NCBI RefSeq assembly: GCF_022230925.1
Contig: NZ_JAKKFH010000012.1
Coordinates: 1-64,000, forward strand
Length of the DNA: 64,000 bases
Direction of reading: 5' to 3'
Source: Micromonospora alfalfae
GTDB taxonomy: Bacteria; Actinomycetota; Actinomycetes; Mycobacteriales; Micromonosporaceae
Under the pieces are notes generated by a model. That model had not been told where the DNA came from, did not search any database, and saw nothing but the letters and a program-made list of their open reading frames with translations. Below, one piece after another: positions 23,930-36,959 of this stretch. A program made the position numbers and the translations under genes. The first letter of the stretch is position 1; every line of letters starts with the position of its first letter.

Positions 23930-25297
23930 ATGGCCGGCATGGCGGCAGCAGCGAGTTCCCTCGGCCGGTCCGGAGCCCTTGAGATCACCCGGCGGTTGGC
24001 GGCGATCTGCGGTCCACCGTTCTCCCGGCTGGCCGGGCCGGCCGACGAGGTGGCGGGGCGACCGGCGCGTTGGGTGGCCGTCCCGGGTGGCCCGCACGCC
24101 GCCGCCGAGGTGCTGCGGCTGGCCGCCGTGCACGATCTGGCGGTGGTGCCCCGAGGCGCGGGCACGAAGATCGACTGGGGTGCCGCCCCCGTTCAGGTCG
24201 ACATCCTGCTCGACACCGGCCGACTGGCCGGCATCGGTCACGAGCCGGTCGACTCGCTGGTGACCGAGGTGGGTGCCGGCACTCCACTGCGGGCGGTGCA
24301 GGCCACCCTGGAGCGCACCGGCCAGCGGCTCGCGATGGACGCCCCCTCACCCGGCGCGACAGTGGGCGGCGTGCTCGCCGCCGGCGAGGCCGGCCCGCTG
24401 CGCCACCGCCATGGCAGCCCCTGCGACCAACTTCTCGGTGTGCGTTACCTCGCCGCCGACGGCGAGCTGACCAGCGTCGGCGGTGGCGCGCCCGGGCTCG
24501 ACCTGGCCCGCCTGCTCTGCGGCTCCCAGGGCGCGCTCGGCGTGCTGGTGTCGGCGAGCCTGCGGGTGCAGCCGGTGCCGGCGAGCAGGCTCTGGGTGTC
24601 CCGCCCGGTGTGGACGCCGTTGGAGGTGCACGACCTGGTCCGGACGATCCTCGCCGCTCGGCTGGAGCCGGCGGCCATCGAGCTGGACCTGCCCGGAGGC
24701 ACCCCCCGCCCACGTACGCCGTACCCGCCCGGTCACCCGGCGGCCACCGCCCGGGAGCGCCATCCGTCGATGTCCGGCCGGGCCGGCGCTCCGTCCCGGG
24801 CCGGCAGCCTGGTGGTGCTGCTGGAAGGCGGCCCCGCCGACGTCACCGAGCGTGCCGAGCGGCTTGTCGGCCTGCTGCACGGGGAGGCGACGATCGCGCA
24901 CTCCGCGCCGACGTGGTGGCGCCGCTACCCGTTCGCGCCGGGTGACACGGCGCTGCGCCTGGAGGTGCCGATCGGCGACCTGCACGCCGCCGTCTACGCG
25001 CTACGCGACGCGGCCGGAGCGCCGGTGCCGATACGTGGGTCCGCCGGGCTGGGCGTGGTGCACGCGGCGTTGCCCGGGGCGCTGGCAGCCGACCGGGTGG
25101 CGTCCATCCTGGCCGCAGTCCGAGGGGTGCTGCTGGCCCGGCAGGGCCGCTGCGTGGTGGTCTCCGCTCCGGCGGCGGTCCGCCAGGCGGTCGACCTCTG
25201 GGGCGAGTTGGCCGGCCTGGCCCAGTTGCGGGCCGCGAAGCGGCACCTCGATCCGGAGCACCGGCTCGCGCCCGGGCGGCTCCCCGGCGGCCTGTGA
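23930..25297 (+). CDS. FAD-binding oxidoreductase, GlcE-like
   Basis: This 455-aa protein has a PCMH/VAO-type FAD-binding domain (about 45-215; VPRGAGTKIDWG, VTEVGAGTPLRAVQATL, PSPGATVGGVLA) and a variable C-terminal part ending in a GlcE-like HLDPEHRLAPGRLPGG. GlcE is the small FAD subunit of glycolate oxidase, normally beside GlcD and the iron-sulphur subunit GlcF. Neither is nearby, so this may act alone or on another 2-hydroxy acid. The ATG at 23930 or the one at 23939 may be used. Confidence 0.75.
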   Translation: MAGMAAAASSLGRSGALEITRRLAAICGPPFSRLAGPADEVAGRPARWVAVPGGPHAAAEVLRLAAVHDLAVVPRGAGTKIDWGAAPVQVDILLDTGRLAGIGHEPVDSLVTEVGAGTPLRAVQATLERTGQRLAMDAPSPGATVGGVLAAGEAGPLRHRHGSPCDQLLGVRYLAADGELTSVGGGAPGLDLARLLCGSQGALGVLVSASLRVQPVPASRLWVSRPVWTPLEVHDLVRTILAARLEPAAIELDLPGGTPRPRTPYPPGHPAATARERHPSMSGRAGAPSRAGSLVVLLEGGPADVTERAERLVGLLHGEATIAHSAPTWWRRYPFAPGDTALRLEVPIGDLHAAVYALRDAAGAPVPIRGSAGLGVVHAALPGALAADRVASILAAVRGVLLARQGRCVVVSAPAAVRQAVDLWGELAGLAQLRAAKRHLDPEHRLAPGRLPGGL

Positions 25298-25314
25298 GGC
25301 CCGGCCGGCCGTGC

Positions 25315-25722
25315 TCAGTCCAGCCACCACCGGTGCATGTCCAGCAGCGGCGGGGTGAGGCGGGCCACCAGCACCAGCAGGCTGCCGGCCGCCCCGGCCA
25401 GCAGCAGTGACCGGGTTGCCCGGGGCAGGGCCTCGCGCTCCCGGACGACCAGCGCCACCGCGACGATCGCCAACGGCAGCCCGAGCACAGCACCCGTCAG
25501 GTAGAGCACCGCCACCACGGGGTGGAGCACCCCGAAGAAGGCCATGTCCTTCGGGTCGTACGCGCCGGTCAGCATCTCGGCCGGGCCGACGCCGGCGCTC
25601 GCCATCTGACCGACGTAGAGCAGCAGCACGGCGAGGAACCCGCCGATGGTCGCGAACTGCGCGACGATCAGGGCCCGGACAAACGGCCGGGAGTACGACG
25701 TGACCTGCGCGGCACTCGACAT
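25315..25722 (-). CDS. four-helix membrane protein, unknown function
   Basis: This protein of 135 aa has four predicted membrane helices (about 15-38, 61-86, 88-100 and 107-125) and ends RWWLD. It resembles small actinobacterial membrane proteins without assigned function. The ATG at 25722 follows TAGATT by about 7 nt, so it may be leaderless; an in-frame TTG lies at 25731. It sits between convergent and tandem neighbours and has no obvious partner. Confidence 0.65.
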   Translation of the reverse strand: MSSAAQVTSYSRPFVRALIVAQFATIGGFLAVLLLYVGQMASAGVGPAEMLTGAYDPKDMAFFGVLHPVVAVLYLTGAVLGLPLAIVAVALVVREREALPRATRSLLLAGAAGSLLVLVARLTPPLLDMHRWWLD

Positions 25723-25770
25723 GGTCGTCAATCTACCGAGCGGACCCGATAGCCGTTGGCCGCGCTGCGG

Positions 25771-27843
25771 TCAGGTCGCGTCGTTGCGGAGCACCAGGAC
25801 GGCGATGTCGTCCCGGGGTGGCTCGACCGAGAAGTTGATCGCCGCGGCGCGCAGCCGGGCGGCCACCACGTCGGCCGAATACCCGGCCAGGGGAGCGGCG
25901 GCGTCCCGCAGCCGGTCGGTGCCGAACAGCTCCCGGCCGCGCCTCCGCTCGGTGACGCCATCGGTGTAGAAGATCAGCGAATCGCCCGGTGCGAGCGTGA
26001 TCTCCGCCGTCGGCGAGGTGATCGTGTCGAGCAGGCCGAGCGCGGTGCCGCCGGTGCCGACGAACCCGGCGCCGCCCGCTGCGGCGAGCAGCACCGGCCG
26101 GTCGTGCCCGGCGAGGTGCAGCGAGACGTCCAACTGGTCACCCTCGCCCGGCCCGACCGCTGCCAGGGCCAGCGTGCAGTAGCGACCACCACCGCGCTCG
26201 ACAAGCGTCTCGTTGAGCCGCGCCAGCGCCTCGGGTAACGGTTTGCCGTCGCCGACCAGCACCCGGATCACGTCCCGGACCAGCCCGGTCACCGCGGCGG
26301 CCTGGACACCCTTGCCCGAGACGTCACCGATCACCACCAGCCAGCGCCCGTCGGGCAGCGGCACCACGTCGTAGAAGTCGCCACCCACCTCGGCGTCGTC
26401 GCCGGTCGGGACGTACTCGGCGGCGAAACCGATCCCGTCCACAAGCGGCAGCACCGGCGGCAGCAGAGACTGCTGGAGCGTCTGCGCCACCCGACGGCGT
26501 TCGGCGTGGATCCGGGCGTTCTCGATGGCCAGCGCGGCCCGTCGAGCCACGTCCTCCAACACGGCCACCTCGTCCGGGTCGTGCCGGTGCCGCTGGTGCC
26601 GCCCCACCGCCAGGGTCCCGAGCCGCTGCCCGCGGGCGATCAGCGGGACGGCGAAACCCTCCATCGGCCCGCCCAGGGGGATCTGCGCCGCGCTGCGGGA
26701 CGCCTCGCGGAGACGGGCCTGGATCGAATCCGGCCCGGTCTCCGCCAGCACCTTGTGCAACTGCGGAAGCATCGACTCGTCGGCGTGGCTGGCAGCCGCC
26801 AGCCGGAGCCGACCCCATTCGTCGGCGGTGTGCACAGCGCACCACTGACCGAGTCGCGGCACCACCAACTGCGGCACCAGCGCCATGGTCAGGTCGACGT
26901 CGAGCGACTGGGCCAGCAGTTCGCTCGCCTCGGCCAGGAAGGTAAGCCACACCTGCCGGCGGACGTCGGCCCGGCGCAGCCGGTCGTTCTCCAGGTGCAG
27001 CGACAGCCGCTCGGCGGTGAGCACCGCCAACGGTTGGGCGTACGCCGACGGCGCGGCGTCCAACTCCAACTCCCCGGCGTACGGGCGGTGCACAGTCAGT
27101 GGCACCCGGAGCAGGTCGCTGCCGGGGCGGGGCGGCCGACCGAAGCGGGCCAGCACCTGGCTGCCCTGCCCGTCGCCCCGGTCCAGGCGGATGGTGCCGC
27201 CGGCTGCGCCCACCATCTCGGCGACCCGGCTGAGCAGGCTGGTGGCGAAGTCGGGCAACGGGTCGTCCCCGTACAGGTCGGGGGCTGTCTGCATGAGTTC
27301 GCTCATCGCGCTGGCGCTCGGCGCGGACCCGTCGGTGCTCGTTCTAGGGCCGGCGTTGGCCGGTGTCGATTCGCCGATGGTCCCGCTGGAGGGCGGGCCC
27401 GCGCCGGGGCGGTCCAGCCGGAACCAGACGCCCTTTCCGGTGGGCAGGTACGTGGTGCCCCAGCGGCTGGCGAAGTGGTCGACCAGCAACAGGCCCCGGC
27501 CCCGCACGGAGACCTCGTTGATCTCGGTGGAGTCGTTGCGGTCGCCGACTGTCAGCTCGTCGCCGGAACCGGGGGCGAAGTCGGAGACGGTGACGGTCAG
27601 CCCGATCTCGTCCGCGACGACCTCGATGTCCAGTTCGGTACGGGCGTGCTCGACGGCGTTGGTGGTCAGCTCGGTGGTGAGCAGCAGCGCCTCGTTGGCC
27701 AGTTCGTCGAGGTGTGACTCGGTCAACACCGAGCGGACCACGGCGCGGGCGGCGGCCGGCGTACGGCGGTCGGCGGGCAGCCGCACACGCCGGACGGCCC
27801 CGTCCCGGGCCCCGGCCGTCGCGGGCCCCGCCTCGGCTGACAC
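25771..27843 (-). CDS. RsbW-like ATPase-GAF-PP2C phosphatase
   Basis: This protein of about 690 aa has three parts: an RsbW-type GHKL ATPase (about 15-135; TTELTTNAVEHA, VSDFAPGSGDE, RGRGLLLVD), a GAF domain (about 290-440) and a SpoIIE/PP2C phosphatase domain (about 455-690; EVGGDFYDVV, VIGDVSGKGV, FYTDGVTERR, DDIAVLVLR). The GTG at 27843 is supported by GGAGGA 7 nt upstream; the huge open frame continuing to 31404 is antisense to the poly-HAMP kinase. It is divergent from that kinase and probably answers to the same signal. It combines an anti-sigma-type kinase fold and its opposing phosphatase. Confidence 0.88.
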   Translation of the reverse strand: MSAEAGPATAGARDGAVRRVRLPADRRTPAAARAVVRSVLTESHLDELANEALLLTTELTTNAVEHARTELDIEVVADEIGLTVTVSDFAPGSGDELTVGDRNDSTEINEVSVRGRGLLLVDHFASRWGTTYLPTGKGVWFRLDRPGAGPPSSGTIGESTPANAGPRTSTDGSAPSASAMSELMQTAPDLYGDDPLPDFATSLLSRVAEMVGAAGGTIRLDRGDGQGSQVLARFGRPPRPGSDLLRVPLTVHRPYAGELELDAAPSAYAQPLAVLTAERLSLHLENDRLRRADVRRQVWLTFLAEASELLAQSLDVDLTMALVPQLVVPRLGQWCAVHTADEWGRLRLAAASHADESMLPQLHKVLAETGPDSIQARLREASRSAAQIPLGGPMEGFAVPLIARGQRLGTLAVGRHQRHRHDPDEVAVLEDVARRAALAIENARIHAERRRVAQTLQQSLLPPVLPLVDGIGFAAEYVPTGDDAEVGGDFYDVVPLPDGRWLVVIGDVSGKGVQAAAVTGLVRDVIRVLVGDGKPLPEALARLNETLVERGGGRYCTLALAAVGPGEGDQLDVSLHLAGHDRPVLLAAAGGAGFVGTGGTALGLLDTITSPTAEITLAPGDSLIFYTDGVTERRRGRELFGTDRLRDAAAPLAGYSADVVAARLRAAAINFSVEPPRDDIAVLVLRNDAT

Positions 27844-28137
27844 CCCCGTATCCTCCACCGTCCCCCTGCCGGGTGCCAAGCCGATCACCGATCGCGGGCT
27901 GTCGCGTCGGTCAGCGGCACCGGCGGCAGGGGGCTGGTCGACGCGTCGAAACGAACGGTCCGGGAGTCGGGCGAGGTTTGCGGCGCGCCGTGCCGGCTCG
28001 ACCCTGATCGGGCGGGTCGACGGGCGATCGATGCCACCTGGCGGGTCGCGCACCCTGGCACCACGGCGCGCGCGGGCACAATATGGGGTGCCGGTGTGCC
28101 CGCACGGACCGGTGCCCCCCGAGTTGAGCGAGGAATG

Positions 28138-32501
<4,364 letters not shown>

Positions 32502-32505
<4 letters not shown>

Positions 32506-33056
32506 CCCAGATGGCCAAAGCGCTGCTCGTGGACGACCGGCGGCAGAACCTGACAGCCCTGGAGGCGATCCTCCAGGGGCTGCCGGTCCAGTCGGTGGCG
32601 GTGGAGAGCGGCGAGGCGGCGCTCAAGCAGCTGCTGGTGGACGACTTCGCGGTGATCCTGCTGGACGCGCAGATGCCGGACATGGACGGCTTCGAGACGG
32701 CGAGTCACATCAAGCGCCGCGAGCGGACCCGGCACGTGCCGATCATCTTCCTCACCGCCGCCGACCGGGACGCCCAGCTCGCCCTTCGGGGTTACCAGGT
32801 GGGCGCGGTGGACTACCTCACCAAGCCGTTCGACCCGTGGGTGCTCCGGGCCAAGGTGTCGGTCTTCGTCGAGCTGTGGGTGAAGACCCGGCAGCTCGCA
32901 ACCCAGTCGGATCTGGTCCGGGAGCGCGACACGCAGTGGCGGCGGCTCACCGACGCGGTTGACGAGGCGACCGCGCAGCTCCGTTCGGACGACCCGGAGG
33001 TCCGCGACCGGGCGGTACGGCTGCTCGAACAGGCCCGTTGGGGCAACACCGCCTGA
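32502..33056 (+). CDS. response regulator with helical tail
   Basis: This 184-aa protein has a receiver domain (1-120; DD at 11-12, acceptor Asp55, T-KP motif YLTKPFDP) followed by a charged alpha-helical tail (about 125-184) without a DNA-binding or enzyme domain. It starts at a GTG overlapping the kinase stop, so it is the direct partner of the poly-HAMP hybrid kinase. A receiver-only output suggests a phosphorelay intermediate or a protein-protein switch, for example onto the PP2C proteins. The tail may form a coiled coil. Confidence 0.85.
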
Positions 33057-33071
33057 CGGCGGCGGGGCGGC

Positions 33072-33407
33072 TCAGCCGGTGGGCTGGTCGTTGCGGATCA
33101 TCAGGGCGCTGCGCAGGCCGGTGATGTCCAGCACGCGGATCAGGAAGTCGCCCACGTGCGTCAGCATCAGCAGGCTCTGCGCGTGGCTGGCCTTGCGGCT
33201 GAGCACGACAAGGGTGCCCAGGCCCTGCGAGTCGCAGAAGGTGACGCCGCCGAGGTCGAGCACGATCTTCGGCGGCGGGTCGGCCAGCACCTCGTTGACG
33301 ACGGTGGAGAGCTGGGCCGCCGTGAGCATGTCGATCTCACCGGCCAGGCGCAAGACTGCTTCGTCGCCCGTCCGGTGTAGCGTGATGGACAGTTCGGCAC
33401 GATCCAC
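33072..33407 (-). CDS. STAS anti-sigma factor antagonist
   Basis: This 111-aa STAS protein has the FCDSQGL motif with Ser60 as likely phosphosite, and [11 protein letters not shown] near the N-terminus. It is convergent with the response regulator gene, 15 bp apart. By location it is a candidate substrate of the ATPase-GAF-PP2C protein at 25771-27843. It differs from the STAS at 10844 in its loop (VTFCDSQGL against VSFCDSTGL), suggesting separate partners. Confidence 0.88.
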   Translation of the reverse strand: MDRAELSITLHRTGDEAVLRLAGEIDMLTAAQLSTVVNEVLADPPPKIVLDLGGVTFCDSQGLGTLVVLSRKASHAQSLLMLTHVGDFLIRVLDITGLRSALMIRNDQPTG

Positions 33408-33583
33408 CCGGTCAGCCTAGCGCGATCCGACCGACCTGGCCTGTCGAGGCCGCGAGCCGTCGCCGTCCAGGCCACGAGCCCCGTTTCGGCGCTGTTGACC
33501 GAGGCGGGTCGCAGGTGAGCCGGGTAACCCCGCCACGGGGTGGCTGCTGGTTGACCGTCCGGCGCTGTCACAATGGCGGCATC

Positions 33584-34921
33584 GTGACCGACATCTTTCC
33601 TGCCGGATCCGGCCGCTACCCAGCCGACGCGCCGGCCTCCGAGGCCCTGTTCGACCGCGCCCGCGCCATCGTGCCGGGCGGGGTGAACTCCCCTGTGCGC
33701 GCCTTCCAGGCGGTCGGCGGCACCCCACGTTTCATGGTCCGTGGTGAGGGCCCGTGGCTGTACGACGCCGACGGTCGCCGCTACGTCGATCTGGTCTGCT
33801 CCTGGGGTCCGTTGATCCTCGGGCACGCCCACCCGGAGGTGGTGGAGGCCGTTCAGGCCGCCGCCGCCCGGGGCACCAGCTTCGGCACTCCCACCCCCGG
33901 TGAGGTGGAGCTGGCCGACGAGATCGTCGCCCGGACCCCGGTCGAGCAGGTCCGCCTGGTCAACTCCGGCACCGAGGCGACCATGTCGGCGATCCGGCTG
34001 GCCCGTGGCTTCACCGGCCGCTCGAAGATCATCAAGTTCGCCGGCTGCTACCACGGCCACGTCGACGCGTTGCTCGCCGCCGCCGGCTCCGGCGTGGCCA
34101 CCCTGGGCCTGCCCGACTCGCCCGGCGTGACCGGCGCGGCGGCCAGCGAGACGATAGTGCTTCCGTACAACGACATCCGGGCCGTCGAGGAGGCCTTCGC
34201 CGCCGAGGGCCCGCACATCGCCGCGGTGATCACCGAGGCCGCCGCCGGCAACATGGGCGTGGTGGCCCCCCGCGACGGCTTCAACCAGCAGCTCGCCCGG
34301 ATCGCGCACGCGCACGGCGCACTGCTGGTGGTGGACGAGGTGATGACCGGGTTCCGGGTCTCTCGCGCCGGGTGGCACGGCCTCGACGCCTCCGACGCCG
34401 ATCTGTGGACGTACGGCAAGGTCATGGGGGGTGGCCTGCCCGCCGCGGCGTTCGGCGGGCGCGCGGACATCATGGCGCGTCTCGCGCCGGCCGGCCCGGT
34501 CTACCAGGCCGGCACCCTCTCCGGTAACCCGCTGGCCTGCGCCGCCGGCCTGGCGACCCTGCGGCTCGCCGACGACGCGTTGTACCAGCGCCTCGACGAG
34601 ACGGCCGCCGTCGTGGGCAAGCTCGCGTCCGACGCGTTGGCCGCCGCCGGGGTCCCGCACCGACTGTCGTACGCGGGCAGCATGTTCTCGGTCTTCTTCA
34701 CCGACGCCGATGTGGTCGACTACGACAGCGCGCGCACCCAGCAGGTGCCGGCGTTCAAGGCGTTCTTCCACGCGATGCTCGCCGCTGGCGTCTACCTGCC
34801 GCCGAGCGCGTTCGAGTCGTGGTTCGTGTCGGCGGCGCTCGACGACGCCGCTCTGGAACACATCGCCGACGCGCTGCCCACGGCGGCGAACGCGGCGGCA
34901 GCGGCCGGTCACGGGGGGTAG
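33584..34921 (+). CDS. hemL: glutamate-1-semialdehyde 2,1-aminomutase
   Basis: HemL, 445 aa, is a PLP enzyme converting glutamate-1-semialdehyde to 5-aminolevulinate, the C5-route entry to haem and cobalamin. Recognised blocks are [43 protein letters not shown] and [10 protein letters not shown]; the PLP lysine is Lys279 in [10 protein letters not shown]. The GTG at 33584 gives the normal N-terminus. It heads a six-gene run of haem and cytochrome c genes and is followed 6 bp later by a histidine phosphatase gene, the order known from M. tuberculosis Rv0524-Rv0529. Confidence 0.96.
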   Translation: MTDIFPAGSGRYPADAPASEALFDRARAIVPGGVNSPVRAFQAVGGTPRFMVRGEGPWLYDADGRRYVDLVCSWGPLILGHAHPEVVEAVQAAAARGTSFGTPTPGEVELADEIVARTPVEQVRLVNSGTEATMSAIRLARGFTGRSKIIKFAGCYHGHVDALLAAAGSGVATLGLPDSPGVTGAAASETIVLPYNDIRAVEEAFAAEGPHIAAVITEAAAGNMGVVAPRDGFNQQLARIAHAHGALLVVDEVMTGFRVSRAGWHGLDASDADLWTYGKVMGGGLPAAAFGGRADIMARLAPAGPVYQAGTLSGNPLACAAGLATLRLADDALYQRLDETAAVVGKLASDALAAAGVPHRLSYAGSMFSVFFTDADVVDYDSARTQQVPAFKAFFHAMLAAGVYLPPSAFESWFVSAALDDAALEHIADALPTAANAAAAAGHGG

Positions 34922-34927
34922 AAGATC

Positions 34928-35575
34928 TTGAGCAAGACGGTGGTCCACGTGCTTCGGCACGGCGAGGTGTACAACCCCGACCAGATCCTCTATGGCCGGC
35001 TGCCCGGGTTCCGTCTCTCCGAGCTGGGTGTGCAGATGGCCAAGGCCGCCGCGCAGGGCCTGGCCGAGCGGGAGATCGTGCACGTGGTGGCCAGCCCGCT
35101 GGAGCGCGCCCAGCAGACCGCCGAGCCGATCGCCGCCCAGTTCGGGCTGCCGGTGGGGGTGGACGAGCGGCTGATCGAGAGCGCCAACTGGTTCGAGGGC
35201 AAGAAGGTCTCCCCGGGTGACGGGTCGTTCCGCGACCCGCGCAACTGGTGGGTGCTGCGCGACCCGGTGACCCCGTCCTGGGGTGAGGCGTACCGGGTGA
35301 TCGCCGAGCGGATGTTCGCTGCCGTGCACGCCGCCCGGGTCGCCGCCGAGGGACGTGAGGCGGTGCTGGTGTCGCACCAGCTCCCGATCTGGACGTTGCG
35401 TCGTTACGTCGAGCGCAAGCGGCTCTGGCACGACCCGCGCAGGCGGCAGTGCGGGCTGGCGAGTCTCACCTCGTTCCACTTCGACGGCGCGAAGGTGGCG
35501 GGCATCGGCTACAGCGAGCCGGCCGCGCACCTGATCGCTCTCTCCGCGACCGCCCGGACGGCCAAGGGGGCCTGA
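34928..35575 (+). CDS. histidine phosphatase family protein
   Basis: This 215-aa member of the phosphoglycerate-mutase-like histidine phosphatase family has the RHGEV motif near residues 9-13, an SPLERAQQTAEPIA block and the second catalytic His in LVSHQLPIW. Its position between hemL and the thioredoxin-like gene matches Rv0525. The physiological substrate is not known. The start is a TTG at 34928. The stop overlaps the next ATG (TGATG). Confidence 0.88.
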   Translation: MSKTVVHVLRHGEVYNPDQILYGRLPGFRLSELGVQMAKAAAQGLAEREIVHVVASPLERAQQTAEPIAAQFGLPVGVDERLIESANWFEGKKVSPGDGSFRDPRNWWVLRDPVTPSWGEAYRVIAERMFAAVHAARVAAEGREAVLVSHQLPIWTLRRYVERKRLWHDPRRRQCGLASLTSFHFDGAKVAGIGYSEPAAHLIALSATARTAKGA

Positions 35576-36141
35576 TGAACGCCCGGAGGTGGACCGCCGG
35601 TCTGCTCGCCACCGTCGCCGCGGTGGCGCTGGTCGGCTGCACGTCCGGGGGCGGCGGGGAGAAGGACTGCACAAGTGATGGCCTCACGATCACCTGTGCG
35701 CCGGACCAGCGGTCGAAGACCCCCAAGGTGATCGGCGAACTGCTCACCGGCGGCCAGTACGACGTCTCCCAGGCGCGCGGCCAGGTGGTGGTGGTCAACT
35801 TCTGGGGTTCCTGGTGCGCTCCCTGCCGTGCGGAGGCCGACGACCTGGAGGACACCTACCAGGCCACCAAGGCGTCCGGGGTGACCTTCCTCGGGGTCAA
35901 CGTGCAGGACAGCAAGGACAAGGCGATCGCCTTCGAGCAGGGGCGGGCCACCTACCCGAGCATCTTCGACCCCTCCAGCCGCCAGGCGCTGAACTTCGAC
36001 ATCCCGCCCAATTCGACACCGGCGACTGTTGTCCTCGACCGCGACGGACGGATCGCAGTGGTGATCCGTCGCGCTGTGACGAAGGACGAGCTGCTGCCGA
36101 TCGTCGAACGGGTCGCCGCCGAGAAGCCGGCCCCGAACTGA
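35575..36141 (+). CDS. TlpA/ResA-like thioredoxin lipoprotein
   Basis: This 188-aa lipoprotein has a signal peptide ending in lipobox LVGC (Cys22) and a thioredoxin fold with active site WCAPC (Cys81, Cys84), followed by a conserved cis-Pro segment (NSTPATVVLD). It would sit on the outer face of the membrane and reduce apocytochrome c haem-binding cysteines in system II. An extra Cys pair (KDCTSDG, ITCAPDQ) precedes the fold. It receives electrons from the CcdA encoded next; genes overlap by one base. Confidence 0.92.
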   Translation: MNARRWTAGLLATVAAVALVGCTSGGGGEKDCTSDGLTITCAPDQRSKTPKVIGELLTGGQYDVSQARGQVVVVNFWGSWCAPCRAEADDLEDTYQATKASGVTFLGVNVQDSKDKAIAFEQGRATYPSIFDPSSRQALNFDIPPNSTPATVVLDRDGRIAVVIRRAVTKDELLPIVERVAAEKPAPN

Positions 36142-36959
36142 TGGGGGAGACCTTCGAGCAACTGGCCCTCCGCGGGCCGCTGCTGCTCGCCATCGGCGCG
36201 GCGGCGCTCGCCGGCCTGGTCAGTTTCCTCTCCCCGTGCGTGCTTCCGCTCGTCCCCGGCTACCTGTCGTACGTGACCGGTCTGGCCGGCGCCGACCTGG
36301 AGGGCCGGCGGCCGGAGGCCGATCCCGCTCCGGCCGGCGGGGGCGTCGCCGTCAAGGAGCGGGTCGCGCGGGTCGGCGCGGTCAAGGGTCGGGTACTCGC
36401 CGGGACGCTTCTCTTCATCGGCGGCTTCACAGTCGTCTTCGTGGCCACCGCGATCCTCTTCGCCAGCATCGGCCGGGTGTTCTTCGACTACAAGCGCGAG
36501 TTGCAGATCGGCGTCGGCGTGCTGATCATCGTGGCGGGGTTGAGCTACCTCGGGATGATCCCGGCCCTGCAACGGGAGTTCCGGATCTCCCGGTTGCCGT
36601 CGGCCGGACTGCTCGGCGCACCGGTCTTCGGGGCGGTCTTCGCGCTCAGTTGGGTGCCCTGCACCGGCCCCACGCTCGGCGCGGTGATGGGCATGGCCAC
36701 CGCAAGCGGCCAGAGCGACCGAGCCGTGGTGCTCGCCGTGGCGTACTGCCTCGGGTTGGGGATACCGTTCATCGTCTTCGGGTTGGGCTTCGAACGCCTG
36801 CTCGGGGTCTTCCGCGCCGTTCGGCGCAACAGCCGCTGGGTCACCCGGGTCGGTGGCGCCCTGCTCATCCTGATCGGTCTGGCCCTGGTCACCGGCGGAT
36901 GGCAGAGCTTCGTGATCTGGCTGCAGACCACCGTCGGGGTGGGCGAGGTGAGCATCTGA
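36141..36959 (+). CDS. ccdA: cytochrome c biogenesis protein CcdA
   Basis: This 272-aa membrane protein has six hydrophobic helices and the two redox Cys of the CcdA/DsbD core: Cys33 in FLSPCVLPLVPGYLSY and Cys174 in LSWVPCTGPTLGA. It transfers reducing equivalents from cytosolic thioredoxin to the ResA-like lipoprotein. A hydrophilic loop near 55-85 is longer than in Bacillus CcdA. ATG shares a base with the preceding stop codon; the following resB start overlaps its own stop. Confidence 0.93.
   Translation: MGETFEQLALRGPLLLAIGAAALAGLVSFLSPCVLPLVPGYLSYVTGLAGADLEGRRPEADPAPAGGGVAVKERVARVGAVKGRVLAGTLLFIGGFTVVFVATAILFASIGRVFFDYKRELQIGVGVLIIVAGLSYLGMIPALQREFRISRLPSAGLLGAPVFGAVFALSWVPCTGPTLGAVMGMATASGQSDRAVVLAVAYCLGLGIPFIVFGLGFERLLGVFRAVRRNSRWVTRVGGALLILIGLALVTGGWQSFVIWLQTTVGVGEVSI

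Noticed and set aside
34431-34931. Alternative plus frame inside hemL
   Set aside because: A shadow of hemL: Arg/Ser/Pro-rich, no domain.
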